Counted from the stretch's first letter, positions 16,897 to 27,500 are shown. The stretch is DNA of 64,000 nucleotides from Margaritifera margaritifera (GCA_029931535.1 JAQPZY010001689.1:2136501-2200500); one strand, 5' to 3'. Notes: generated from the sequence alone by a model not told the origin. Numbers and translations: made by a program.

Positions 16897-17403
16897 ATGA
16901 TGGAAGAGTCAAAAAGACAGATTGCTTTTTTGGTGAGAGATTTACAAACAGTGATTAGAAAGTATACTACGTACAGTAAGAGTAAAGACTACTCCTCCTC
17001 CTCTGTCACTAGAGATAAAAGTGACGATACTTGTTACATCTGTCAAGAGAAAGGACATTGGGCACCAGATTGTCCCAAACGTGAACAGAAAAAGAGAGAT
17101 AAAGGGAAAGATATCTGCTATCATTGTAAAGGACCAGGACATTGGTCTTCGGAATGCCCTCAGAAAGAACAAGAAGAAGAAGAGGAGAGGGAGGAAATGG
17201 ATTCAAAATTAACAAACCTAGAAGAAGAAGAAGAACATATCATCAAGAAAAGTAAGAAGAGAGTAAGAAGAATGGAAGACGAAAGTGAGAATGAAGATGA
17301 AGAAAAGGAAAACAGGATTCCTATGAAGACGAAACACAAGAGAGACAGTGAGAAGGAAATTCCAGTGTTTCAATTCAAACCACACAAGCATTACAGAAAG
17401 TGA
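16897..17403 (+). CDS. Two-zinc-knuckle (CCHC) protein
   Basis: A 168-residue protein from the ATG at 16,897 (a second ATG follows directly). Two C-x2-C-x4-H-x4-C knuckles are complete: Cys46, Cys49, His54 and Cys59, then Cys74, Cys77, His82 and Cys87. A long acidic Glu tract and a basic tail ending KPHKHYRK follow. CCHC knuckles bind single-stranded nucleic acid, as in retroviral nucleocapsid and CNBP-type proteins. In this position, divergent from the polymerase, it could help replication, but that is inference. No histone-like stem-loop follows it; 17,404-17,640 is A/T-rich with a short CACG repeat. Element 2 has lost this gene. Confidence 0.75.
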   Translation: MMEESKRQIAFLVRDLQTVIRKYTTYSKSKDYSSSSVTRDKSDDTCYICQEKGHWAPDCPKREQKKRDKGKDICYHCKGPGHWSSECPQKEQEEEEEREEMDSKLTNLEEEEEHIIKKSKKRVRRMEDESENEDEEKENRIPMKTKHKRDSEKEIPVFQFKPHKHYRK

Positions 17404-17645
17404 ACTTTGTTTTTTCTTGTGTGATTTTGTTTTGGTGTTATATGTTATATTGCTGAATTTATTTTGTAAAAAAATTGGATGAATACACCAGACTGGAGAG
17501 AAAAAAAGTAAGTGGTTTTGTGTTATTTTGTTTTAGAGTAGAAATGCACGCACGCACGCACGCACTCACTCACACTTGTACTATGGTGGTGGGATTTTTT
17601 AAAGTTTTAACTTGATTTTTTTTTTTTTTTTTTTGGCAATTTGAT

Positions 17646-17681
17646 TTCTTTTCTAGAAATCTGGGGGCCCTTAAAAGGACC
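17646..17681 (-). terminator. Histone-type 3' stem-loop and downstream element for the gene at 17,725-18,399
   Basis: On the minus strand the stem is GGTCCT, the loop TTTA and the other arm AGGGCC (17,681 to 17,666). It is preceded by CCCAAC and followed by CCC. TTTA is one of the standard histone loops. AGAAAAGAA follows 11 nt later (17,654 to 17,646). The U.G wobble again pairs only on this strand. A separate hairpin (GTTTTTTG with CAAAAAAC, 17,696-17,716) lies just before it in the transcript. Confidence 0.75.
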
Positions 17682-17724
17682 GTTGGGTTGTTTTTGTTTT
17701 TTGGTTTTCAAAAAACAAAACTTT

Positions 17725-18399
17725 TCAAATTAACTTCAAATGCCGTAGTCCTTTACCACGGCCCAATCCATATCCTGTTAATGCTGCTGCTACTGATGGT
17801 GTTTTCATTATGGTGGTAGTCACTGGTGGTGGTGGTGATATTGGTGACATGGGTGGTGGTGGTGGTAGTGGTGGCATCTCACTAGCACTGGAAGGTTTAG
17901 AAGAAGAATGTTGTTTAGCCCGTGATGGTCTTTTCCGTTTAGGTGGTTGATGAGTTAAAGAATACTTATAGAAATTAGTCATCCATTTCAACTCATATAA
18001 TACCTCTTCTAACAGACTTACAGTTCTTTCTTGAAGACTGATGCTTTCCTTTCCTGTTTCCTTCTTCTTCTTCTTCTCCTCCTCTTGTAACTGCTGCTGC
18101 TGCTGCTGTCTGATTTCTTCTTCTTCTTTCTGTTGTTGTTGAAGAAGAAGAAACATTTCTTCCTCTTCCCGTTGCTTTTTGACAAAATTTTCCATCTCTT
18201 CCATTTGTCTTCTTTTAAAATCATTCACTATTGGAACAGTAGTAGCAGTAGTAGTAGTAGTAGTAGTATTGTCAAACTCTTGATTTAGTAAATCTAACTC
18301 AAAGTCTTCCGGCCGAAAGTTCAATATTGCCGCAGCATTCATTATCGTTGCAGGATCACTCCAATACATTGATGTAGTACTTGTCTTTCCAGTCTCCAT
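17725..18399 (-). CDS. Low-complexity arm protein, unrecognised, conserved in element 2
   Basis: A 224-residue protein. The N-terminus (TSMYWSDPATIMNAA, then FRPEDFELDLL) is acidic and hydrophobic, somewhat like a transcription activation segment. It is followed by Thr, Gln and Glu runs and a coiled-coil region. A helix RTVSLLEEVLYELKWM leads to a basic patch (PPKRKRPSRAK), a proline-rich stretch and a C-terminus ending GRGKGLRHLKLI. Element 2 keeps the MYW start, the acidic segment and the C-terminus at 61,850-62,600, so the termini matter most. A nuclear regulator is one possible reading. The gene has a CRE-containing promoter and a histone-like 3' end. Confidence 0.65.
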   Translation of the reverse strand: METGKTSTTSMYWSDPATIMNAAAILNFRPEDFELDLLNQEFDNTTTTTTTATTVPIVNDFKRRQMEEMENFVKKQREEEEMFLLLQQQQKEEEEIRQQQQQQLQEEEKKKKKETGKESISLQERTVSLLEEVLYELKWMTNFYKYSLTHQPPKRKRPSRAKQHSSSKPSSASEMPPLPPPPPMSPISPPPPVTTTIMKTPSVAAALTGYGLGRGKGLRHLKLI

Positions 18400-18446
18400 G
18401 AAGGCTGTCGAAAAAAGTAATAAACCCCCCTACGAACGCTACGATA

Positions 18447-18577
18447 CCTTTATACCCGAGATGACGTCACACCTCCGCTTTCTTCCCATTGGAAGAAAAA
18501 CCGAACCGACTTGTAACACGTGTTTGGATTGGTAGTTAATTTGGATCCATTTCAATCCGATCGTAAGGTATATATAC
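18447..18577. promoter_or_regulatory. Divergent arm promoter with CRE, inverted CCAAT boxes and two TATA boxes
   Basis: Between the genes at 17,725-18,399 (minus) and 18,642-18,878 (plus) lie several elements. There is TATAAAGG on the minus strand (18,447-18,454), a perfect palindromic CRE TGACGTCA (18,462-18,469), two ATTGG motifs (about 18,488 and 18,529) and GGTATATATAC on the plus strand (18,567-18,577). Element 2 keeps a one-mismatch CRE (TGATGTCA, 62,660-62,667), an ATTGG motif and a TATA-like ACTATATAG (about 62,773). CRE sites bind ATF/CREB factors in animals, as in adenoviral early promoters. Confidence 0.6.
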
Positions 18578-18641
18578 AACCGCTCGTTTCATAAATGCTT
18601 CACCGGTTTTCTCCAAGACGATCAATCCTAAAAACAAAATC

Positions 18642-18878
18642 ATGTGGGTTAGTGTAGAATCCTCCAACATTGTTTCAGGAATGCTGTTTAATCCAGCATT
18701 CCTGATGTATGTAAAAGTATCATGGACTAAAACCAAAATTACGGATACAGCTACATGGTATCGACAAACTTATGTGGAGAGACAAGGTTGTCTAAAGAGG
18801 GTTTTACTGTATGGACCCGAAGTTAGAAGAAGTTTAAGAAGAAAAAGAAAACCCTCTAGGAGATGCTCCTGTTGTTAA
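18642..18878 (+). CDS. 78-residue Arg/Cys-rich arm protein, unrecognised, well conserved
   Basis: A small protein with a hydrophobic and aromatic middle (MLFNPAFLMYVKVSW), the block RQTYVERQGCLKRVLLYG and an Arg-rich tail ending RRCSCC. The homologue at 63,687-63,924 shares LFNP-FL-YVK, ITDT-W-RQ-YVERQGC-KRVL and the basic tail. This is among the best-preserved reading frames between the two elements. I do not recognise the family. The basic tail suggests nucleic-acid binding or nucleolar targeting, by inference only. It has a CRE/TATA promoter and ends at a hairpin and histone-like stem-loop inside the inverted repeat. Confidence 0.65.
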   Translation: MWVSVESSNIVSGMLFNPAFLMYVKVSWTKTKITDTATWYRQTYVERQGCLKRVLLYGPEVRRSLRRKRKPSRRCSCC

Positions 18879-18900
18879 AAAAAACAACAACAATAACAAA

Positions 18901-19023
18901 AAAAGGTCCTTTTTAGGGCCACCCATTTTTCAAGAAAAGATTAATTATTTATCAATATTGCCTATATAAGTGTGTGTTTTTTTATATGTTGTATGTATAT
19001 ATTTTTTTGTGATAGTCTACCCC
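18901..19023 (-). repeat. Right inverted repeat of element 1 (inner part)
   Basis: Reverse complement of the block at 3-120. It contains the stem-loop of the 78-residue gene at its inner side and GATAGTCTACC at its outer side. Differences from the left copy are small indels in A/T runs. Confidence 0.8.
18905..18940 (+). terminator. Histone-type 3' stem-loop and downstream element for the 78-residue gene
   Basis: Stem GGTCCT, loop TTTT and arm AGGGCC (18,905-18,920) are followed by ACCCA. After T5, CAAGAAAAGA (18,931-18,940) is one base longer than the classic downstream element CAAGAAAGA. The stem starts 26 bp after the stop codon, with no AATAAA in between. The wobble pair forms only on the plus strand, the coding strand here. 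Confidence 0.78.
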
Positions 19024-19120
19024 TCAAACAAAAAAACCTTCTCCCTTATATGTTTTGTGTGGTGTGAGTTTGATATAGAAAAAAGGATAGTGTGGTGTGG
19101 TTTTTTTGGAAAAAAAGGGG

Positions 19121-19158
19121 GATGTTTTCCATCACGTCCGCGCTTCTTGCATATAAAC
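19121..19158 (+). promoter_or_regulatory. Arm promoter module with TATA box
   Basis: GATGTTTTCCATCACGTCC, then GCGCTTCTT and GCATATAAAC, about 50 bp ahead of the ATG at 19,209. It matches the module at 661-699 on the other strand. It also matches 51,761-51,800 in element 2 over GATGTTTTCC, TCACGTC and GCGCTTCT. Confidence 0.65.
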
Positions 19159-19208
19159 CGGTGCTTTCCACAGTAGCGCCATTCACACTTTTTTTTAACT
19201 CTTCAAGA

Positions 19209-19754
19209 ATGCTTGACATTATTGACAATCTACAGGAAGCCTGGGACTGGATGGTGGAAGTGAAGTATTATATGGAGAAAAGGATGTGGTGGTATCCAGT
19301 CAGTTGGAAGTGGGTAATCCATCACTTTACCTACATTAATTTGATTTTAAATTTAATTCAAGAAGTGAAGAAGGAGGAGGAAGTTAAGAAGAGTAACAAC
19401 TCCTCCTCTTCTTCACCTTGTCGAGTAGGACTTCTTAAAGAAGTCTTGGATTACATCCAAAAATTGGATGATCATTTAAAATGTATCATCCTTACTCGAC
19501 AAGAAGCGGCCCTGCTCAGAGTAGAAACTATTATTAAAAAAATTTTGGAACAGGAGGTCGCTAAAATCAAATTAATGTGGGTAAAGGAGAAAAGAGAAAA
19601 ACAATTCAATCGTCTGAACTTGAACTGGATGAAAATTCAGGACAAGTTCAGACAATTGAATCATCCCGACTGGATACCTGAAAAGAAGAAGGAGGAGAAG
19701 AAGAAGTTCCACCTCCCAGGCTTTCTCACTCAATGTTGGAGAGGAAATAAATAA
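19209..19754 (+). CDS. Outermost right-arm helical protein, unrecognised
   Basis: A 181-residue protein from the ATG at 19,209, chosen because it follows the TATA box by about 50 bp. It looks like two helical repeats. The first has LQEAWDWMVEVKYYMEKR, the second EVLDYIQKLDDHL, then an EQEVAKIKLMW helix and FNRLNLNWMKIQDKF. The pseudogene at 50,440-50,905 keeps the last block almost unchanged, which proves descent. The first half weakly resembles the glutamine-rich protein at 155-583. Function unknown. AATAAA overlaps the stop codon, so both polyadenylation and stem-loop processing are possible. Confidence 0.65.
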   Translation: MLDIIDNLQEAWDWMVEVKYYMEKRMWWYPVSWKWVIHHFTYINLILNLIQEVKKEEEVKKSNNSSSSSPCRVGLLKEVLDYIQKLDDHLKCIILTRQEAALLRVETIIKKILEQEVAKIKLMWVKEKREKQFNRLNLNWMKIQDKFRQLNHPDWIPEKKKEEKKKFHLPGFLTQCWRGNK

Positions 19755-19784
19755 AAGCTCTTCCTACCAAAACAAAAAACCAAC

Positions 19785-19818
19785 GGTCCTTCTCAGGACC
19801 ACCCTTTTTCAAGAAAGA
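19785..19818 (+). terminator. Histone-type 3' stem-loop with exact CAAGAAAGA downstream element
   Basis: Stem GGTCCT, loop TCTC and arm AGGACC (19,785-19,800) give six Watson-Crick pairs, preceded by CCAAC and followed by ACCC. After T5 comes CAAGAAAGA (19,810-19,818), identical to the classic histone downstream element that pairs with U7 snRNA. The stem begins 30 bp after the stop codon. This is the most canonical of the four copies. Confidence 0.82.
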
Positions 19819-19852
19819 TTAATTCTATTTCCCTCCCTCCCACACCCCCGTA

Positions 19853-20057
19853 ATGTTAAACTCCCGTAAAGGCATATAGTGCCCCCGCCATGTTAAACTC
19901 CCGTAAAGGCATATAGTGCCCCCGCCATGTTAAACTCCCGTAAAGGCATATAGTGCCCCCGCCATGTTAAACTCCCGTAAAGGCATATAGTGCCCCCGCC
20001 ATGTTAAACTCCCGTAAAGGCATATAGTGCCCCCTTTTGGCATATATACCCCCCCTC
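19853..20057 (+). repeat. 37-bp minisatellite at the right end of element 1
   Basis: Five copies of a 37-bp unit starting ATGTTAAACTCCCGTAAAGG and continuing CATATAGTGCCCCCGCC, at 19,853, 19,890, 19,927, 19,964 and 20,001. A partial CATATATACCCCCC unit runs to about 20,057. Related units in inverted orientation lie left of element 2 (49,951-50,262). It is placed inside the element on that basis. Confidence 0.7.
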
Positions 20058-21211
<1,154 letters not shown>

Positions 21212-21561
21212 TGTTTGTGTATGTATGTACTCTATGGTTATGTTATCAGTATATGAGTCTGAAAATAATAATTTCATGTCTATTTAAATCGTTGTTTTAA
21301 ATAGGCATGTTATGTGTCATTCTATATACTTTATGTATGATATATGTGCGTCTTTATGTCATAAATACTTATGTTGCTCTATATGTATTTAGTTCATTGT
21401 TTGTCGAAGTAATAGCTCTTTAGAGATAATGTTATTTGTTGTAATATCCAAAATTAAATATAATTTCTTATGTTTTACCTAATTCATCTCTATATGTTCC
21501 TATATACAACTGAAACGAAATATATAAACATTACATTCGAATACCTTTCTAAAGTTCCAAA

Positions 21562-22213
21562 CGTATGCCAATTATTGTATTATGTAAACGTGTGCCAATC
21601 ATTGTATTATGTAAACATATGCCAATCATTGTATTATGTAAACGTATGCCAATCATTGTATTATTTTATACGTATGCCAATCATTGTATTATCTAAACGT
21701 ATGCCAATCATTGTATTATGTAAACGTATGCCAATCATTGTCTTATGTAAACCTATGCCAATCATTGTATTATCTAAACGTATGCCAATCATTGTATTAT
21801 CTAAACGTATGCCAATCATTGTATTATGTAAACGTATGCCAATCATTGTATTATCTAAACGTATGCCAATCATTGTATTATGTAAACGTATGTCAATCAT
21901 TGTATTATGTAAACTTATGCCAGTCATTGTATTATGTAAACGTATGCCAATCATTGTCTTATGTAAACCTATGCCAATCATTGTATTATGTAAACGTATG
22001 CCAATCATTGTATTATCTAAACGTATGCCAATCATTGTATTATGTAAACGTATGCCAATCATTGTATTATGTAAACGTATGCCAATCATTGTATTATGTA
22101 AACGTATGCCAATCATTGTCTTATGTAAACGTATGCCAATCATTGTATTATGTAAACGTATGCCAATCATTGTCTTATGTAAACGTATGCCAAACATTGT
22201 ATTATGTAAACGG
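21562..22213 (+). repeat. 27-bp minisatellite, about 24 copies
   Basis: Unit CGTATGCCAATCATTG plus TATTATGTAAA, with occasional single-base variants (CTTATG or ATCTAAA). Because 27 is a multiple of three and the unit lacks stops in several frames, long open frames occur on both strands. They are not taken as genes. Confidence 0.95.
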
Positions 22214-24529
22214 ATGACATCAATACGATACCAGATATTGGTAACTTACGGATAATCACGGATTGGATATTTCTACCAGTGACGATGTTTAATTAACAAA
22301 TAAGACTGATCAACTTAATGAACAAAGACGGTTTTAAGAACAAAACCTTTCCATCTGAGCTTTGAATAATAGTTTCAATAGTTCATCTCATTTGCTAAAT
22401 ATATTCGATTACATGTTTACGCAGTAAGTTCCCATTTTACACATCCTATCAGAAACGTTTGTGATGACGCGTTGGGTTCAAGTTTTAGCACCGATGATAG
22501 TCCGATGTAACACCTCAAACTCTTCGCGCCAAACATTTGATGCCCGGGCACAATCTAGACTAGGTCAGATTATACCGGGGTGTAGTTTGAGATAAGCCAG
22601 ATTACATCCAGAGAGGATAGTCTGGTCTAGTCTATTGTATACCCCCGCCACCCCCTCCCGCTAGATTATACCACTGTAAACCTTCCTCGGGGTATAGTCT
22701 CGGCTAATCCATTATATCCCCATGAAGTTTATTTAGCCTGATCTTTATTCTTCTCCACCCCTTCTAATCCTAGATGAATGTTAAAGTATATAAAGCAGGT
22801 ACAGAAGTAAACAGGCATCGAATGGTCTTCTACGGGTTTATTTTCAACACATATCAACATGAACCACATAGATATTATATGAAATAATTTCTGGTATACA
22901 GGTATAATTGTACAATTCGCTGCGTTGTGGAGTTAGATCATATAATATAGACAGTGGCCCAAGACAGAAAGCGACACAAAGCACAGTCATGAATATCAAG
23001 AACTACTGAACACTGACAATTACGTTAAAGTGGTTGGACACATTCTGAAGATACATCGCTTTGCCAATGGCTGTTACAACTCATAGATATAATCCTTAAA
23101 CAATATTGTTAATGAATATCCTTTACTAAGTCGGTTACTGTTACAAAACACTATAGTATAAAACTAGCTGGGAAGTCATTTGATGTTTTGTTATCAAATA
23201 GACATTATCTGTCAGTACATACAAAGGCGAAAACTAGAGACCATCGGTCAGGCATTCTAGTTGTTTCATTGTAGTAAATAAATTAAAAAATAAAACCATG
23301 GCGTTTTCTATCATAAACGTGTAAGTCATTGAGCTAGTGAATTCCATTATTGGACAATATCTGTTCTAGCGCTTGTACTGTGTTATTAGATACATTTTGA
23401 TTCTCTAAGTTTGGTTGTGTGGATACAATTGGATTTTATTTATTGACGATGCATATCAAGGAGATGATGGAAGAAGCTATATCCATCATGATAACAAGAG
23501 GGAAATCAACAGGATTAGTAATATAAAACGGAAGATATCAATGATAAGAGACAAGGAAGGCGGGGTATAGTCTGGGCAAGGTGAGAACAGTCTGGGCTAG
23601 GCTATAATATATCTAGGGATATAATTTCACCTTGGCCAGACTATACCCAAGGATATATTCTGTCCTAGGCAAATATACCTATGCTTAGTTTGGCCAGGGG
23701 CTGATTGGTTTATTTGGGCCTTAAGAATTACCAACAGAAAGTAACATGGCTGGCAGAAAAGTCGTTCTTGTTGTATTTATTGTATTCAGTCTTTACATAA
23801 TACAATTATTCTGTATGCATCATCTACTAAGTCCTTTATTATCGTTTTATGAAAACTGAGCACATGAATCAACTTTTTAAATACATATGATAATAGCTTA
23901 CGCTCACACATTACCGTAAGTAACAGTAGACGGTACTACCTGTGAATGTTGACCAGAGTGGTCTACTACACATGGCTTCCTCTCTGGTGGATCAGGTGGC
24001 CGAGCAGATATGATCATCACCCCCACGGCTGTGAAGGCAGACGGCAAGAGCTGTGTAAACAGCGCAGGGCATCATCTCAGGTGCAGTAGGATCTGATGGC
24101 CATCCACTGCACCGGACTTGTATCCAGAGGTCTCAACATTGTCGTGCCACTTGATTCAGACAGGCCTGGCCGAGAGAGTGAAGGTGATTCTGCGCAAATT
24201 TTCCTCACTTAAATCCAACTCACGTGCAAGCCATGACATTATCCACTCCCCCACTAGATACCATCAAGTCCTGTGGCGAGGGGAGGGCGATAAAGCAGCA
24301 GGTGAGGATACACTGGGAGCTGTAGCTGTAGAACTGCACACATGGTGCACAGGGCATAGGGTCGCATATCACTGGACCGAAGCAGGAGTGGAACTCGGCA
24401 GCCCCCTGGGTGACTGAGTAGCACTGTTTAGGATCACATTGCTCATCTCCGTAACATGAGGAAGGGACTAGAAAAGGTGCCTAACATTGCCTGCTTCACC
24501 TTAACCCTGATCAGCATACCACTACTAAT
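22214..24529. other. Non-coding flank with TATAGTCTGG-type repeats
   Basis: Clusters of related short words (ATAGTCTGG, TCTAG, CCAGACTATACC) occur at about 22,550-22,760 and again, partly inverted, at about 23,560-23,700. They may bound a small non-autonomous element. From about 23,930 the sequence begins to resemble the 5' part of the LINE that follows. No gene is seen. Confidence 0.35.
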
Positions 24530-27500
24530 GGGAATCCCACCTTAGCGGTTGAAAATCTAACAAAAAGACAAAGGTGACGTCACTCACCATCGGTGTCTGG
24601 AATGTGTGCATACTAATGGACAGTACATAACCAGATAGACCAGAGGGAAGCACAGTTCTAGTTGGTAGAGAACTGGCCAGATTCAGCATCCAGATAGCGG
24701 CCCTGAGTGAAGCTAGACTAGACGAGGAAGGACAGCTCACCTAAGTAGGAATCAGCTACACCTTCTTCTGGAGTGGCCGAAGTAAAGAAGAGAGACTCAA
24801 AACTGGTGTTGGGTTTGCCATTAAATCACAGCTAGTCAGCAAGCTCACAAATCTCCCAAAAGGCGTGAATGACAGACTAATGCAAATGAGATTCCCACTG
24901 TCTGGAAAAAGACATGCAACTATCATCAGCGCCTATGCACTCACTATGACCAACCCAGGTGAGATCAAAGACATATTTTATGAAGACCTGGGGTCTATTA
25001 TCGCAGAAGTATCAAAGGCAGACAAGCTCATCATCCTTGGTGACTAGAGTGCTAGAGTTGGAGGAGATCACCATACATGACTAGGCGTCATCGGCAAAAA
25101 TGGCTTTTGGCAAAAGCAATAACAACGGACTCTTCCTATTAAGGAAATGTGCTGAACACGACCTCCTAATCACAACACAGTACTTCCGCCTGACAAACCA
25201 CAACAAGATGTCTAGGATCCACCCACGCTCCAAACACTAGCATCTCACTGACTATGTCATCTTCAGGAGAAGAGATAGGCAGCATAGTCACGAAGGCCAT
25301 GAGAAGTGCAGAATGCTGGACTGACCACACTATTATAGTCTCCAAGCTCAATATCCTTATTCAGCATAGCAGACGACCACAAGGCAAGAAAGCTCAATGT
25401 CTCCAAATTGAAACAGGAGAATATGAAACAGGTGTTTGTTGAATAACTGTGCAGCCAACTAGACACATTTGATGCGAACTCCGAGAATATCGAGGCAAAC
25501 TGGGCATCCGTCAGAGACTGTGTGTCCTCGGCTGCATCTGAAACTCTCCGTAACACGAAACGTACACATTAAGATTGGTTTGATGAGAACGATGCTGCCA
25601 TACGGATACTACCGAACGAGAAACATAGTCTGCAAAAGTCCTGTGTAGAACACAGCACTTCATCATCTAAGAAATAAGCCTTCAACGACATCAAGGGGAT
25701 TGTCCAATGCAAATTCAGAGACTTGCAAGACCTACGGCTGAGCGACAAGGCAGATGTGATTCAGTCCTACACAGACATTAATGAGATGAAAAACTTCTAT
25801 GATGACAAGACAATCTACGGACCACAGTCAGCATGAACATTTCTAATACTGAGTGCTGATGGCACCACACTGCTCACTGAAAAAGAAAAGATACTACAAA
25901 GATGAGCCGAACACTTCAACAGCATCCTCAATCAACAACCCTCTATCAGTGAGGAGGCAATAGATCGACTGCCCCAAGTGAAAATCAACATATTTCTTGC
26001 TGATCCTCCAACGCTGACTGAAACTAAGAACGTAATTGACCTGTTGTCAAATGGCTAAGCACCTGGAGCAGATGCTATATCAGCAGAAGTATACAAAGCC
26101 GGAGGCTCGCACGTAGCACAAAATCTGACTGAATTCTTCTAGTTTATGTGGACTAAAGGAACTATACCCAAGGAGTGCAAGAATACATGCATCGTTCATT
26201 TGTACAATCGGAAAGGCAGCACACAATCCTGCGACAACTAACGGGGCATCTCCTTGCTGTAAATAGCCGGCAAAGTCCTCGCCAGAATTCTGTTGAATCG
26301 CCCTGTGCGTCACATCGATCAAGGGTTCCTGCCTCAGAGTCAATGTGGCTTCAGAAAAGGATGAATAACTACAGAGATAGTGATTGCAGCTGGTCTGCTA
26401 AAGGAGAAATGTCCAAAACAGAACTCCATCAAGTACACCACATTCGTCGACATGCCAAAAGCCTTGGTCACAAGTCAGTCGTGGGGATCTCATGGTAAAG
26501 TTTGGTTGGCTAGAAAACTTCAATGTAATCGTTCGGTAATTCCATTATTGCATTCTCTCTCGTGTCGTGAAGGACGGTGAGTCATCTGAACCATTCCCAG
26601 TCACCAATCGAGTTAAGCAAGGCCCCAATCCTATTCCGTATGATGTTCTGTGCCATGCTTATAGAAGCCTTCAGCGACTATGACACTGGGATCGACATCA
26701 GATACCGTGACTGATGTCAAACTCTTCAATCTGGGCGAAGAAAAAGTTACAGGAAGTGACTATTCGTGATCTCCTATTTACTGACTACTGTTTCCTGAAT
26801 GCCAAATCTGAGTCTGACATGTAACAGAGTATGGACCATTTCTCTTCAGCTTGTGATAATTTAAGTCTCACAATCAGTATCAAGAAGACAGAGGTGATGC
26901 ACCAACCTGCAGCAGAAAAGCCTTACGTAGAGCATACCATCACAGTGAATGACCAAACCCTCCAGGAAGTGGACAAGTTCATCTACCTTGGCAGTACACT
27001 GTCACGTGCAATAAACATCGATGACGAAACCAACGCCAGAATTACCAAAGCTAGTGTGACCTTTGGCAGCCTGTGGTAGCGCAGAGGCGCTAGTCTGCGA
27101 ATAAAACTGTATGTCTATAAAGCCACTGTATTGCCGACCCTGCTGTATACATGCGAAACCTCGATGGTGCACAGACGCCATGTCAAGAAGCTGGACAATT
27201 TCCACATGAACTGCCAGAGAAAATTGATGCGGATAAGATGGCAGGACAAGTTTCCACATACTGAGGTTCTCACATGGGCAGGCATTCCAAGCATCCACAC
27301 TTTGCTGATTAAATCACAGTTGAGATTAGCAGGCCACGTCCCCAGGATGTCAGACGAGCTGCTATCAAAGAAGAGCTGAAGGAGGGAAAGCGATCTCAGT
27401 GAGGTCAGAAGAAACGCTTCAAAGACTCTCTCAAGTCATCCATGAAAGACTTTAACACTGACTCTGAGTCTTGGGAAGATCTCGCACAGGATCGTTCTAC

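Larger units (their letters stand above)
1..20057. mobile_element. Maverick/Polinton (adintovirus-like) element 1, nearly intact
   Basis: The set of protease, jelly-roll major capsid, penton-like capsid, chromodomain integrase, packaging ATPase and protein-primed family B polymerase is the defining core of Maverick/Polinton elements and adintoviruses. Inverted repeats at 3-120 and 18,901-19,023 bracket most genes. A further gene (19,209-19,754) and a 37-bp repeat array continue to about 20,057, so the right boundary is placed there by inference. The left end is probably outside the window. Integrase and polymerase each carry one in-frame stop, so this copy looks recently inactivated. No target-site duplication could be identified. 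Confidence 0.9.

Noticed and set aside
21561..22213. CRISPR array
   Set aside because: Units are contiguous without unique spacers and the DNA is eukaryotic.
21470..22255. Long open frames on both strands with a 9-residue repeat
   Set aside because: They are produced by the 27-bp minisatellite, whose length is a multiple of three and whose unit lacks stops in several frames.
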